Shown here: positions 1 through 7,594 of the stretch, piece after piece | Numbering within the stretch: the stretch's first letter is position 1 | How the letters are laid out: every line of letters begins with the position of its first letter | DNA from: DALYDD01 sp031973395 | GTDB lineage: Bacteria; Patescibacteriota; Minisyncoccia; Phycocordibacterales; CAIZLB01 | Direction: 5' to 3' | DNA: 64,000 nucleotides | Assembly (NCBI GenBank): GCA_031973395.1 | Contig: DALYDD010000001.1 | Coordinates: 1 to 64,000 of the forward strand | Notes under the pieces: generated by a model | What the model was told of the DNA's origin: nothing | Seen by the model: only the letters and a program-made list of their open reading frames with translations | Database searches by the model: none | Program-made: the position numbers and the translations under genes

Positions 1-611
1 CCAACATGATCGACAATGCCGGTATTGTGCGTTGTAAGCAGAATGGTCGTACCCAAATCATTAATCTTTTTCAAAATTTGCACAATTTCATACGTATTCA
101 CTGGATCGAGATTTCCTGTCGGTTCATCAGCGATAATCAAATCCGGCTGATTAACAATGGCTCGAGCGATGGCAACGCGTTGCTTCTCCCCTCCTGATAA
201 TTGATGGGGAAAAGAATGCATCTTGCGACCGAGATCAACAAGTTCTAATACGTGAGGTACATCTGCTGCGATTTCCTCATCACCTCGCCCTGCAGCCTCC
301 ATAGCGAAAGCTACATTTTCATAAGCAGTCTTATCAGGAAGCAGACGAAAATCCTGGAACACCGTACCAATGCGGCGGCGGTAATCATTGATCTCTCCTT
401 TATCAAGAGAATGGATATCAATATTTTCAAAAAAAACTTGGCCGTCGGTAGGTTTTTCTTCGGCCAAAATCATTTTAAGTAAAGTGGACTTGCCAGCACC
501 TGAATGCCCAACAATAGTGACGAATTCCTTGGGCTTAATATGAAGGCTAATACCATCAAGAGCCAAAGAATTATCTGTGTACAGCTTAGTGACTTTATCG
601 AGTAGTAACAT
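1..611 (-). CDS. ftsE: Cell division ATP-binding protein FtsE (partial)
   Basis: This is the ATPase of the FtsEX complex, which couples ATP hydrolysis at the division site to control of peptidoglycan hydrolases. The 203 visible codons read MLLLDKVTKLYTDN at the start. They contain Walker A GHSGAGKST (residues 35-43), the signature LSGGEKQR (138-145) and Walker B LIIADEPTGNLD (158-169); the reading frame runs off the left edge just after the switch histidine (LLTTHN). The C-terminal 20-25 residues, and presumably ftsX, lie outside the window. A TAAAAT -10 box (618-623) sits six bases before the ATG with TTGCGC 17 bases upstream of it, predicting a leaderless transcript. LolD-type ATPases are similar, but the sequence pattern favours FtsE. 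Confidence 0.9.
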   Translation of the reverse strand, partial: MLLLDKVTKLYTDNSLALDGISLHIKPKEFVTIVGHSGAGKSTLLKMILAEEKPTDGQVFFENIDIHSLDKGEINDYRRRIGTVFQDFRLLPDKTAYENVAFAMEAAGRGDEEIAADVPHVLELVDLGRKMHSFPHQLSGGEKQRVAIARAIVNQPDLIIADEPTGNLDPVNTYEIVQILKKINDLGTTILLTTHNTGIVDHV

Positions 612-662
612 CTTCTAATTTTAACAATTGTGAACGAGTGGCGCAACCCTAATCACTCTATC

Positions 663-705
663 AAAAAACTACACCACGCTTTATGGGCGCGGCGTAGTTT
701 TTTTT
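663..705 (-). terminator. Bidirectional intrinsic terminator
   Basis: An AAAACTAC-type stem pairs with GTAGTTTT around a GC-rich middle, with an A-run on one side and a T-run on the other, so it can act in both directions. It ends the secreted-protein gene that lies just upstream on the minus strand. Confidence 0.75.
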
Positions 706-735
706 CTTAATCTTATCCTAATTTAGATACACTGA

Positions 736-2172
736 TTATCTACAAGTCATATATCCAGCGACGCGTCGATTTGTCTTTGTTTCGACTGAAGCCCCAGTGC
801 TATCTACACACCAATATTGATTTGGTGCCAACTTTGCTGTGATGATAAAAGCCTGTGGAGTAGTTTTGCACTCGGCAACATATCCACTCTTGGCCAAGTC
901 CTGATTCATTTTGACAAAACCATAGGATTCCGATGATTGGCAATATCCCTGATATGAATTATTGCTTATCGAATAGAATAATTCTGCATTTGCTCGGTGA
1001 TTAGAGAGATTTGCTTTTACACCCGCTTCTTTACCCTTGATCCGTGCATCTTTGGTAGCATCATCAATTAATTTTTGTAGATCTACAAACTTCGCTGGCT
1101 TATCGATTTTGAAACTCTGATTGACACTCTTGATTCGAGCAGCGAGATCAAATGTAATGGTGACACTATTTGGACTATTTGTACCAGTTGGAATATTTAC
1201 ATTTGTAGCACCGATCTGAATTCGATAGATCCTACTGTCCTCCGGACTAATCCATATTTCAAGTTTAGTGGCATCCATAAATTTTTTGAATTCTGGAGTA
1301 TCTAGCACATCTGCGATTTCCCGGCGCTCCGATGCGCTCAGTGACTGATTACCTGTCAAAGCTGTTGCGCCATTGAGGATATTAGTCAGACCATCCTTTG
1401 TAAATCCAAATTTGAGATGTCGTGTTGGAACATTCGTAGTCGTATCCATTCCGAAGTCTTGCTCAAGGGTGACGTTTGAGAATATAAGCTTAACTGCCTC
1501 GGTTTCTCTTCGGATCGACTCCGCTCGTGTAGTAGCCACAGTCGGTGTCATAATTTTCTTGAGAAGAGAATTCATTTTGTACCAAGTGCCAATCTGAAAT
1601 TTATTTTTAGAAGAACCCATCATTTTGGTCATGTCTTTATACAACTTCGGTGTCATATTATTCACTCGGAAATAGAATTCGCGCTGATTTGCAGTATTTG
1701 TAAATGTTCGAAGTTCTACACCAATATTCGCCTCGGTGAGGCCAATAAAACCCCCGATCGACGGACTGACAATAACATTGAAATTTGCTGTTGCTTGACT
1801 CTTTGCAACCGTGTCATTTTTTGTATTATATATTTCTTTTGAGAGAGCCGATGCAGAAAGAGTGAAAAAATCAGTCGTCCCGTTTTCCTGAATACGAACA
1901 TTAATCGCTGCTGTTCCTGTTGTTTCAGCGAAAGAAGTAATAAGTGCCGGATTTGCATTAGCCTTGGCCATAATTGGCTCAATGACACTCCAGGCATTGT
2001 TCGGCACGCTGGTAGGACAAGTGCTCGGTGTGCACAATGTTGGCGTAGACGAAACATCCGGTATGAGTGCCTCCGCAACGCGCGGGCTCACCCCTGATAA
2101 TACGATTGATAAAATAAACAGGCCGATACCAAAAAGAGCAGCCGATCCATTTGACGCTTTTGTTGTTTTCAT
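736..2172 (-). CDS. Secreted protein with pilin-like C-terminal segment, unknown function
   Basis: This 478-residue protein has a short basic start (MKTTKASNGS) and one hydrophobic segment (about 12-36) ending near VAEA, so it is probably exported by a cleavable signal peptide or anchored by it. The long middle is rich in Thr, Asn and Ser with no family I recognise. The last 80 residues have spaced cysteines and the string QYWCVDSTGASVE, closely matching the tail of the pilin at 46705-47187 (AWCVDSTGAAQ) and resembling the one at 47313-47762. The conserved tail suggests a surface or pilus-associated protein, although the locus lies more than 40 kb from the pilus genes. A TATACT box (2180-2185) seven bases before the ATG predicts a leaderless mRNA. 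Function is inferred only from the tail. Confidence 0.75.
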   Translation of the reverse strand: MKTTKASNGSAALFGIGLFILSIVLSGVSPRVAEALIPDVSSTPTLCTPSTCPTSVPNNAWSVIEPIMAKANANPALITSFAETTGTAAINVRIQENGTTDFFTLSASALSKEIYNTKNDTVAKSQATANFNVIVSPSIGGFIGLTEANIGVELRTFTNTANQREFYFRVNNMTPKLYKDMTKMMGSSKNKFQIGTWYKMNSLLKKIMTPTVATTRAESIRRETEAVKLIFSNVTLEQDFGMDTTTNVPTRHLKFGFTKDGLTNILNGATALTGNQSLSASERREIADVLDTPEFKKFMDATKLEIWISPEDSRIYRIQIGATNVNIPTGTNSPNSVTITFDLAARIKSVNQSFKIDKPAKFVDLQKLIDDATKDARIKGKEAGVKANLSNHRANAELFYSISNNSYQGYCQSSESYGFVKMNQDLAKSGYVAECKTTPQAFIITAKLAPNQYWCVDSTGASVETKTNRRVAGYMTCR

Positions 2173-2228
2173 GAAGAATAGTATACACCCTCGCGGGCAT
2201 ACGTTGCTACCATCAGATCTTATTTAAT

Positions 2229-3218
2229 CTATTCTTCGTCTTTTATTTCCCCAGCTTTCAATCCTGTGGCTTCAAATTCTTGCATCGCTTCGATAAAACC
2301 ATCGATCTCACCTTCTAAAACCTTATCCACCTGGCTCGTCTCATAGCCCGTGCGTAAGTCTTTGACCATTTTATAAGGGTGCAAAACATAAGAACGAATC
2401 TGACTTCCCCATTCTGCATCAGTGGTTTTGGAAATGAACATACCTTTTTCTTTGGCCATTCTTTCCTCTTCTTCGCGAGCGTATAATTTGGCTTTGATCA
2501 TCGCGATCGCCCGTTCTTTATTTTGCATCTGAGAACGCTCATTGCTGACGTTCACTGAAATCTTTGTTGGTTTATGGACGATTCGCACTGCTGTTTCTCG
2601 CTTATTTACATTCTGTCCACCCGGACCACCGGCACGTGCATAAGAAATTTCGAGCTCATCATCTGGGATTTCAATAGCTCCTGGACCGCTCAGACCCTTT
2701 TCAAATTTTGGAATGACTTCAACAAGAACAAAGCTGGTGTGACGCATCTGTTTTGCATTAAAGGGAGAGATGCGCACGAGACGATGTACGCCGCTTTCAT
2801 GTTTCAATATCCCATACGGGCCATTGCCACCCACACTTTTGCCACTGATTTCAAAAGAAATATTTCGATAGCCCCCATGATCATTTTCATGTTCATGCAA
2901 AATACCAGCAGACCAATTCTTTTTACTAATATACTTTGAATACATGCCGAAGAGCATAGCCGCGAAATCTTCGGAATCATCTCCGCCTGCACCTGCGAAA
3001 ATAGTGACAATGGCACCACCTGCATCATACGGGCCAGCATGGGCAGATTTTTTTTGAGGACCGTTTTCTAATTCATTTTTGAGCTCCTGATATTCTGTCA
3101 CCACTTTTTGGGCCGCCGCATTATCAGCCCAAAAATTCGCATCCGACATCTGCGTTTCGATTTCTGTTATTTTTTGCTGCAATCTCTCCAACTCTTCAGG
3201 TGTATGCTCGTATGACAT
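2229..3218 (-). CDS. prfB: Peptide chain release factor 2, short form
   Basis: RF2 recognises UGA and UAA in the ribosomal A site and triggers peptide release. The anticodon-like tripeptide SPF is at 151-153 and the catalytic GGQ at 200-202 (ARAGGPGGQNVNKRE). At 329 residues it is about 35 shorter than usual. The helical first domain is cut from roughly 110 residues to about 60, with the coiled segment that normally precedes the FAGAGGDDSED stretch missing. There is no CTTTGAC programmed-frameshift site, so expression is not autoregulated in the classical way. It starts 12 bases after the stop of the upstream hypothetical gene and is probably cotranscribed with it. No convincing Shine-Dalgarno sequence precedes the ATG. 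Its presence agrees with UGA being a stop in this genome. Confidence 0.96.
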   Translation of the reverse strand: MSYEHTPEELERLQQKITEIETQMSDANFWADNAAAQKVVTEYQELKNELENGPQKKSAHAGPYDAGGAIVTIFAGAGGDDSEDFAAMLFGMYSKYISKKNWSAGILHEHENDHGGYRNISFEISGKSVGGNGPYGILKHESGVHRLVRISPFNAKQMRHTSFVLVEVIPKFEKGLSGPGAIEIPDDELEISYARAGGPGGQNVNKRETAVRIVHKPTKISVNVSNERSQMQNKERAIAMIKAKLYAREEEERMAKEKGMFISKTTDAEWGSQIRSYVLHPYKMVKDLRTGYETSQVDKVLEGEIDGFIEAMQEFEATGLKAGEIKDEE

Positions 3219-3230
3219 TTGTGGATTACA

Positions 3231-3950
3231 TTAAACCGCTTGTGCACGACGTTCACGCTCCTGCTCAATAACTGAAATCATATCCTGTATATGATCCAGA
3301 TGAACGGCAAGGTGCCGAGGACATCGATCAGGTGCTTCTGTCAATATGGTTATAAAATTTTGAAAACCCCAAAGCCGATTAGCTGGCATATTTCTAAAAT
3401 ACGCAGGCCACTCCGAAGCAGGGACTGCACCGATGAGAGCGAGACTTTTTTCATACTGCTGAAACGGATTCTCGTTTCTTACGCTGAATTCCTTCATAAT
3501 ACTCAAACTTCGTCCTTCCAAAGCACGCATTGTACGACCGGCAGATCCAAGCGAGAGGTCTCCACGTCCCAATCTCCTTACAATGATTGCGGCTTCAGGA
3601 GGAAGCTCCTCACCTTCTACTAAAGTACCAGCCGCTTTTAACCTATCCCACTCCCTTCGATATCGATAGATTCTTTCCCACATATTAAGCAAATCTTCTC
3701 CTGTATATCCTTCAAAAGGATTTGCCAATACCTCTTTTTCCTCGGCTGTTAGCCTTGGAGCCTCGTCGCTAAAAACCCTATGTATCCGTTTGAGACTAGG
3801 ACCCACCTGTTTTATAGCTGTCTCCAAGATCTGCTCATCAACACGATCAGGCAATGCTATAGCAAGAGTCTCATCTACATCGGCCGAATGGTCTTTTTGC
3901 CATACAAATTCTGGATTGACGGAAAACTGTTCACTGTGTTTTTCGCTCAT
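3231..3950 (-). CDS. Conserved hypothetical protein upstream of prfB
   Basis: This is a 239-residue soluble, charged, mainly helical protein with no family I recognise. It carries acidic and proline-poor stretches (LTAEEKEVLANPFEGYTG) and a C-terminal helix rich in Glu and Arg. The start at MSEKHSEQF is chosen because a TATACT -10 box (3960-3965) lies nine bases upstream. A longer reading frame opening at 3986 would start upstream of this promoter. The gene is followed closely by prfB and the two likely form an operon. The divergent membrane-protein gene starts about 50 bases away. Confidence 0.7.
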   Translation of the reverse strand: MSEKHSEQFSVNPEFVWQKDHSADVDETLAIALPDRVDEQILETAIKQVGPSLKRIHRVFSDEAPRLTAEEKEVLANPFEGYTGEDLLNMWERIYRYRREWDRLKAAGTLVEGEELPPEAAIIVRRLGRGDLSLGSAGRTMRALEGRSLSIMKEFSVRNENPFQQYEKSLALIGAVPASEWPAYFRNMPANRLWGFQNFITILTEAPDRCPRHLAVHLDHIQDMISVIEQERERRAQAV

Positions 3951-4000
3951 AATGTCGATAGTATAGCATTTTGCGGAGGGAAACAAATCAGAATCCCAAC

Positions 4001-4606
4001 ATGCTAGAATACATAAACATGCAAGGGATTTTGTTTTTGTCCTTAACTTTTATTACCCCGGCCTTACTTACAGGTATGGGTCTATATATTTTTTCCCAAG
4101 ATGCCCCAAAAAGAATGTCCGACCTGACAAAATTGAAATGGAGTATGGCCATCATTCACACAGGATTACTCATCTCAATAATCCTTAGCCAGTTTATTAT
4201 TCAAATTTTAGGCTTGTCTTTTCCTTGGCACCTCTCCATAATTTCAGCAATTTGTTTCTTGGTGAGCGTTGGGATTGCTTTCTTTCTCATTCGCCAGCTT
4301 GGAATCTGGTATGGACTTTCAGCGCTTATACAACAATTTACGATCTTGTCCGTCGCTTTCTTTTCATTCAGCCTTATTCCGTTCTGGTCTACCCTTCTAT
4401 TAATCGTGCCAATTTTTGCATTCGGACACATGATCCCGGGCCCGAATCGGTGGCTCCGTTTATTCTTATTATTAGTTTGGGGCTGTTTAGCGGTTTGGAT
4501 TTTTTATATGATAAAAGATCCATACATAGTTGCGGCATTGCATACATTGCTGGGAGCAATATTAATTAAAAAAGGAATTGCATATCCTGAGTTGAAAAGT
4601 ATCTGA
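4001..4606 (+). CDS. Hypothetical multi-pass membrane protein
   Basis: About 200 residues with five to six hydrophobic segments separated by short loops, the first beginning right after MLEYINMQG. No catalytic motif is visible; in particular the paired-glutamate motif of CPBP proteases is absent. A TTG start at 3971 would add ten residues next to GGAGGG, but the ATG is preferred because the TTG falls inside the divergent promoter region. It ends in TGA five bases before the convergent tRNA-Thr. It is probably an integral membrane protein of unknown role. Confidence 0.65.
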   Translation: MLEYINMQGILFLSLTFITPALLTGMGLYIFSQDAPKRMSDLTKLKWSMAIIHTGLLISIILSQFIIQILGLSFPWHLSIISAICFLVSVGIAFFLIRQLGIWYGLSALIQQFTILSVAFFSFSLIPFWSTLLLIVPIFAFGHMIPGPNRWLRLFLLLVWGCLAVWIFYMIKDPYIVAALHTLLGAILIKKGIAYPELKSI

Positions 4607-4610
4607 TATT

Positions 4611-4686
4611 TGGAGCCAACGGCCGGAATCGAACCGGCGACCTACCCCTTACCATGGGGTTGCTCTACCATCTGAGCTACGTCGGC
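4611..4686 (-). tRNA. tRNA-Thr (GGT)
   Basis: A 76-nt cloverleaf with acceptor GCCGACG paired to CGTTGGC (one G-U), D-stem GCTC/GAGC, anticodon loop ATGGTAA giving anticodon GGT, T-loop TTCGATT, discriminator T and an encoded CCA. It decodes ACC and ACU. Confidence 0.95.
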
Positions 4687-4742
4687 AAGTGAAAACGTAA
4701 ATGGCTCGTTGATGATAATACAGTTACTTTAACTTTTCAATC

Positions 4743-5108
4743 TTATTGTTGAGGGAAACTCTCCGCATCATCCCTCACTACAGAATCAAATTTTCCATTC
4801 CAAGTATCAGACCAAGCTTCGATTTCTTCTGGAGTTTTTATATCACCATGTTCATGCATCCAAATGCCGATTTCCACATCTGTTGCCCCCGTCCCCACAA
4901 ATTCACGAAAATTATCTGCATCAATATTTTTAAAAGAAAATAATCTACGATCAAGCGGACAATTAAACATATATTCTCCTACTGAGCCCGCAATATCTGC
5001 CCGGCATTTATCAATAGATCGTGCAAGAATGGCGAAACCAGCAATCCTTTCGTATGGACTGCGTGGAGGTATTTTGGAAAGATCCTTTGCCACAAGTTGT
5101 TCTGTCAT
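4743..5108 (-). CDS. DUF5069 domain protein
   Basis: The whole 121-residue protein matches the DUF5069 pattern as I know it. That pattern has an N-terminal IPPRSPYERIAGFAILAR segment, SIDKCRA, then GEYMFNCPLDRRLF near the middle, and the GATDVEIGIWMHEHG stretch toward the end. The family is small, cytosolic and of unknown biochemical function. No membrane segment is present. The gene lies between tRNA-Thr and a GC-rich structured region; its start is 82 bases downstream of that region's terminator, so it probably has its own promoter. Confidence 0.85.
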   Translation of the reverse strand: MTEQLVAKDLSKIPPRSPYERIAGFAILARSIDKCRADIAGSVGEYMFNCPLDRRLFSFKNIDADNFREFVGTGATDVEIGIWMHEHGDIKTPEEIEAWSDTWNGKFDSVVRDDAESFPQQ

Positions 5109-5190
5109 ATATGTATTGTATCACCGACAAAGAGTTTGAAAATTACCAGGTCGTAATCTGGACAGCATTCCAGGTCGCGAAAAATCTAAT

Positions 5191-5545
5191 AAACGAAAAG
5201 GCGAACCGTAAAGGTCCGCCTGCTAATTGAAAACGAATGTGCAATGCTATTGCTTGAGTATGAATGTCGGCACTGCCGACGAAGTGACTCCGTGGAGTCG
5301 GTATAGATCTCCGGGCCAGCCCGGAGAGTCGGATTGAATGTGTGCGTAAATCCCGATATAGGCAACACTTGAATCAATCCGGACTCCCCGGGGTCGAGTG
5401 TGCTCGGGGCCCCGAGCACAACTCTTGTCCGAAAAATGCCAGCCGGAGAGGCCAAACCTCTGCGCACCGCCGCCGCAATGCGTGGTAACGCGGCCTCCCC
5501 GGCATTAAACCCCGTTTTTTCGGGGGGGTTCCTGCATCACCAGGA
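5191..5545 (-). ncRNA. Candidate structured noncoding RNA, class unknown
   Basis: About 350 GC-rich bases in an otherwise AT-rich intergenic stretch fold into a string of hairpins. The stems include a 22-base perfect palindrome (5399-5420, TGTGCTCGGGG and its complement), TCTCCGGG/CCCGGAGA (5308-5327), GACTC/GAGTC (5286-5299), GTCGGC/GCCGAC (5266-5280), a long-range stem joining GGATTGA near 5330 to TCAATCC near 5375, and GCCGG.GAGGCC/GGCCTC.CCGGC near 5440-5505. Two stems have an A-C clash when read rightward but a G-U pair when read leftward, so the minus strand is the likely transcript. Its 3' end would be a GGCGGACC/GGTTCGCC hairpin (5200-5220) followed by TTTTCGTTT. I found no RNase P, tmRNA, SRP or 6S signature motifs and assign no class. 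Confidence 0.6.
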
Positions 5546-5582
5546 ATTGGTCAGAAGATCTATATCATACCTCAAGTCAAAA

Positions 5583-5624
5583 GACTTCCTGTTAAATAGG
5601 ATACGACAAATCTATCAGGAAGTC
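5583..5624 (-). terminator. Long-loop inverted repeat at the end of the ftsB-like gene
   Basis: GACTTCCTG and CAGGAAGTC form a 9-bp perfect stem, with partial further pairing in the loop. On the minus strand it begins at the stop codon of the ftsB-like gene and is followed by TTTTGA, so it probably ends that transcript. Confidence 0.5.
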
Positions 5625-6051
5625 AATGCACATCCCCTGTATTAATCTTTTCACCACCCTTTTCATCGTCCTTTTTAAATACCCCCGTCACTGAACCCCA
5701 GAACTTTTTTAAAAAACCTTTTTTCTCTTCTTCGGGCATTGGGATTTCTTTATCAACAACCACAATCACGCCCTCACCCTCCTTTACGACATCAAATTTA
5801 TTTCTGATCTCATATTCAATGCCACTCTCTGTACCCAAACGATCCGCGCTCTTGGAGACCGTTGCCAGTCGTGTCTCGATCTCAGCCTTTTTCTTTTCCA
5901 AACGTGCCACCTCCATGCGGCTATCGCGCTCTTTTGCATAGACACCCATCACCCCTCTTGCGATAAAAATAACGATGATCAAAAGAAGAAAGATCGAGGT
6001 CTTTGAATATATCCTGCGTCTGATTTTTTGTCTTTCTTGAAATTCACGCAT
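5623..6051 (-). CDS. FtsB/DivIC-like septum formation initiator protein
   Basis: This is a bitopic division protein of the FtsB/DivIC type, which links FtsL and FtsQ-like partners at the septum. It has a short basic cytoplasmic start (MREFQERQKIRRRIY), one membrane span (about 18-37) and a Lys/Glu-rich coiled coil (ERDSRMEVARLEKKKAEIE). These are followed by the conserved IEYEIRNKFDVVKEGEGVIV block, which corresponds to the end of the family domain. A highly charged tail is added. The start is set by a TATAAT box (6070-6075) 18 bases upstream; the longer GTG-started reading frame opens upstream of this box. The divergent small membrane gene starts 42 bases away. Confidence 0.85.
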   Translation of the reverse strand: MREFQERQKIRRRIYSKTSIFLLLIIVIFIARGVMGVYAKERDSRMEVARLEKKKAEIETRLATVSKSADRLGTESGIEYEIRNKFDVVKEGEGVIVVVDKEIPMPEEEKKGFLKKFWGSVTGVFKKDDEKGGEKINTGDVH

Positions 6052-6093
6052 ATTGATTAGTATGCCGGTATTATAGTACACTGAACAGCACTT

Positions 6094-6207
6094 ATGCTAT
6101 TCGACCCAAAAGCAAAAAAAATCATCAGAGTCGCTTGGATCATCCTTGTAGTACTCATCATCGTTTCGATGATTGCGCTCTACATTCCAGGATTGATTTA
6201 TAGATAA
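6094..6207 (+). CDS. Small single-span membrane protein (37 aa)
   Basis: This 37-residue reading frame begins MLFDPKAKKIIR, continues into one strong hydrophobic helix (about residues 13-32) and ends LIYR before TAA. The positively charged start predicts an N-in topology. Its divergent position beside ftsB and the clean start-helix-stop layout favour a real gene over chance. Tiny proteins of this plan are common in CPR genomes. Its function is unknown. Confidence 0.6.
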   Translation: MLFDPKAKKIIRVAWIILVVLIIVSMIALYIPGLIYR

Positions 6208-6222
6208 TATACTTATGCACCT

Positions 6223-6258
6223 GTCTCATTAGACACTTGTCTAGTCGAGATCTAAAAT
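6223..6258 (+). promoter_or_regulatory. Palindromic operator-like promoter region
   Basis: Three half-sites, TGTCT, AGACA and TGTCTA, are packed into 22 bases. The last two form a perfect TAGACA-CT-TGTCTA palindrome (6230-6243). It covers the -35 position (TTAGAC) of a possible promoter whose -10 is TAAAAT (6253-6258). The layout suggests a repressor site for the following gene. Confidence 0.45.
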
Positions 6259-6341
6259 ATAAGTAGATCGAGAACCTGTTGCACGGATATACCTTGGGCG
6301 AGTTTTCATCTAATCAAAAAGACATTCAGAGAACCAATCCT

Positions 6342-7208
6342 ATGTACCTTGAAAATAGGTCAAATGGTGATGTTCCAGATGTCGGGTCCCCACCTGATGT
6401 CCCCACTGCTCTTGCGGCAGAAAATACGAATCGGACTCTTCCGATTACAGAAGAAGAATGGCGAAGAATGCTGGCCGCAGTTCGTCATTTACCGCATAAT
6501 CGCGGCACCATCCTGCTTATACCATTCCGGTCTTGTATCGGAAAAATAAGTTTGACAGTATCCGCACAAATTCTACACACAGTCAAAAAAGAACGAGTGC
6601 AAAGTGTGCAAACACTCCAAGAATTGATTACCGAAATAAATCAGTGCTTTCGTGCACGAAACAGAACAACTCCGTTTACCATCCATCGAAATCCTGCACA
6701 TGGAGTTGTGGAGTCATACACGCTCAATCGATGGAAGAAGCCGCCAAAAACAGAATACCGAAATATAAGCGATGTGATTTTGGTTGCAAAGCCAGAAACA
6801 CATATTGAAATTGAGATACCAGTAGCGACCGAGATCAGAACAAAAAGTCCTGATGATTCTGATCTAAGTGACGAGGACTGGCAATACATCGAGTCACTTC
6901 TCGCCACCACAGCCGGTGTTTGGAAATGGCATAAACTTATCGAAGCAATTTGGAAAGCGAGACCTTGTCCGATTCCGTTGTCAGTCTTGGACGAAATCGC
7001 TCAGCTTTGCGGCCATACAAATAAATATGTCTGGGGCGCAGCGATCGATAAGCTCAATGCCTGTCTCGTCAAAAAAAATTGCCACTGCAGAATAATGAAG
7101 ATGCCCAGCGAACGGAGGTTGAACAATAAAGGCAAACACAATGTGTATGAAGGCCATGTGACCCTCTACCAATTCAATGGCGCGACCAGCAATGGAGCAC
7201 CAGCATGA
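6342..7208 (+). CDS. Hypothetical protein with an internal two-domain duplication
   Basis: About 288 residues from the ATG at MYLENRSNG; a TTG 63 bases upstream could extend it. Two halves align with each other. One starts ITEEEWRRMLAAV, the other LSDEDWQYIESLL, and each is followed by an ISLTV or IPLSV helix-turn-helix-like stretch (PIPLSVLDEIAQLCG) and a beta-rich end (VESYTL, EGHVTLYQF). The shape resembles repeated winged-helix modules, so DNA or RNA binding is possible but not shown. It is soluble, with no membrane segment. A palindromic promoter lies upstream and a strong terminator downstream, so it is probably monocistronic and perhaps autoregulated. I recognise no named family. Confidence 0.6.
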   Translation: MYLENRSNGDVPDVGSPPDVPTALAAENTNRTLPITEEEWRRMLAAVRHLPHNRGTILLIPFRSCIGKISLTVSAQILHTVKKERVQSVQTLQELITEINQCFRARNRTTPFTIHRNPAHGVVESYTLNRWKKPPKTEYRNISDVILVAKPETHIEIEIPVATEIRTKSPDDSDLSDEDWQYIESLLATTAGVWKWHKLIEAIWKARPCPIPLSVLDEIAQLCGHTNKYVWGAAIDKLNACLVKKNCHCRIMKMPSERRLNNKGKHNVYEGHVTLYQFNGATSNGAPA

Positions 7209-7284
7209 CAGACCTTCTGCTTAGGTACCACCACACCTAGGCGGAATGGATTATCGATACACGACAATACAAACAGAAGAATGG

Positions 7285-7320
7285 CGCCCACCGTCACCAC
7301 AGGTGGGCGTTTCTTTTTTT
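7285..7320 (+). terminator. Intrinsic terminator
   Basis: CGCCCACC pairs perfectly with GGTGGGCG around a 9-base loop and is followed by TTTCTTTTTTT. It ends the duplicated-domain gene 77 bases upstream. Confidence 0.9.
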
Positions 7321-7402
7321 ACTTTTTTTAATAAATTTATCTCCTCCTTTACATTTAAAAAACTTGTTGTAGCATTACCCCAGCTCAAAGCTCCTTTCAT
7401 AT

Positions 7403-7520
7403 TTTCAAGGTGAAATGCCTGAGCATTAGAAAGAGCGATCTCGATTCTACAATGCCATATTTCGACTATCAAAAGCTGTTGATCTACGGCTATTTAGTGC
7501 TTTACCATTTCACCTTGAAA
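7403..7520. repeat. 15-bp perfect inverted repeat, 88-bp spacer
   Basis: TTTCAAGGTGAAATG (7403-7417) and its exact complement (7506-7520) flank 88 bases without a convincing reading frame. The pair lies upstream of the TIM-barrel gene in a 386-base intergenic stretch. A TATAGT box follows at about 7540. The unit could be a folded leader, an operator pair or a small mobile remnant; no terminal direct repeats are obvious. Confidence 0.5.
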
Positions 7521-7594
7521 CAAACCGTAGTTTACGTTTTGTTATAGTTGAAAACCGAAATCACCCACAACCCGACAACATAACCCGTAATACC

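Noticed and set aside
1716..2227. Overlapping frames inside the secreted-protein gene on both strands
   Set aside because: They have no signal or family features and are shadows of the 478-residue gene.
2229..3218. UGA recoding as in Gracilibacteria or Absconditabacteria
   Set aside because: prfB is present and several genes, for example the membrane protein ending at 4606 and the ftsB-like gene, end cleanly in TGA.
3190..3240. Programmed frameshift at the start of prfB
   Set aside because: No CTTTGAC slip site or in-frame upstream part exists; the frame opens with a normal ATG.
5186..5467. 93-codon minus-strand frame
   Set aside because: It runs through the hairpin series; stems and terminator explain the region better than a protein.
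5191..5545. RNase P RNA, tmRNA, SRP or 6S identity for the folded RNA
   Set aside because: No GAGGAAAGTCC-type block, tag frame with tRNA-like ends, GGAAGGAAGCAG-type loop or single long bulged rod could be found.
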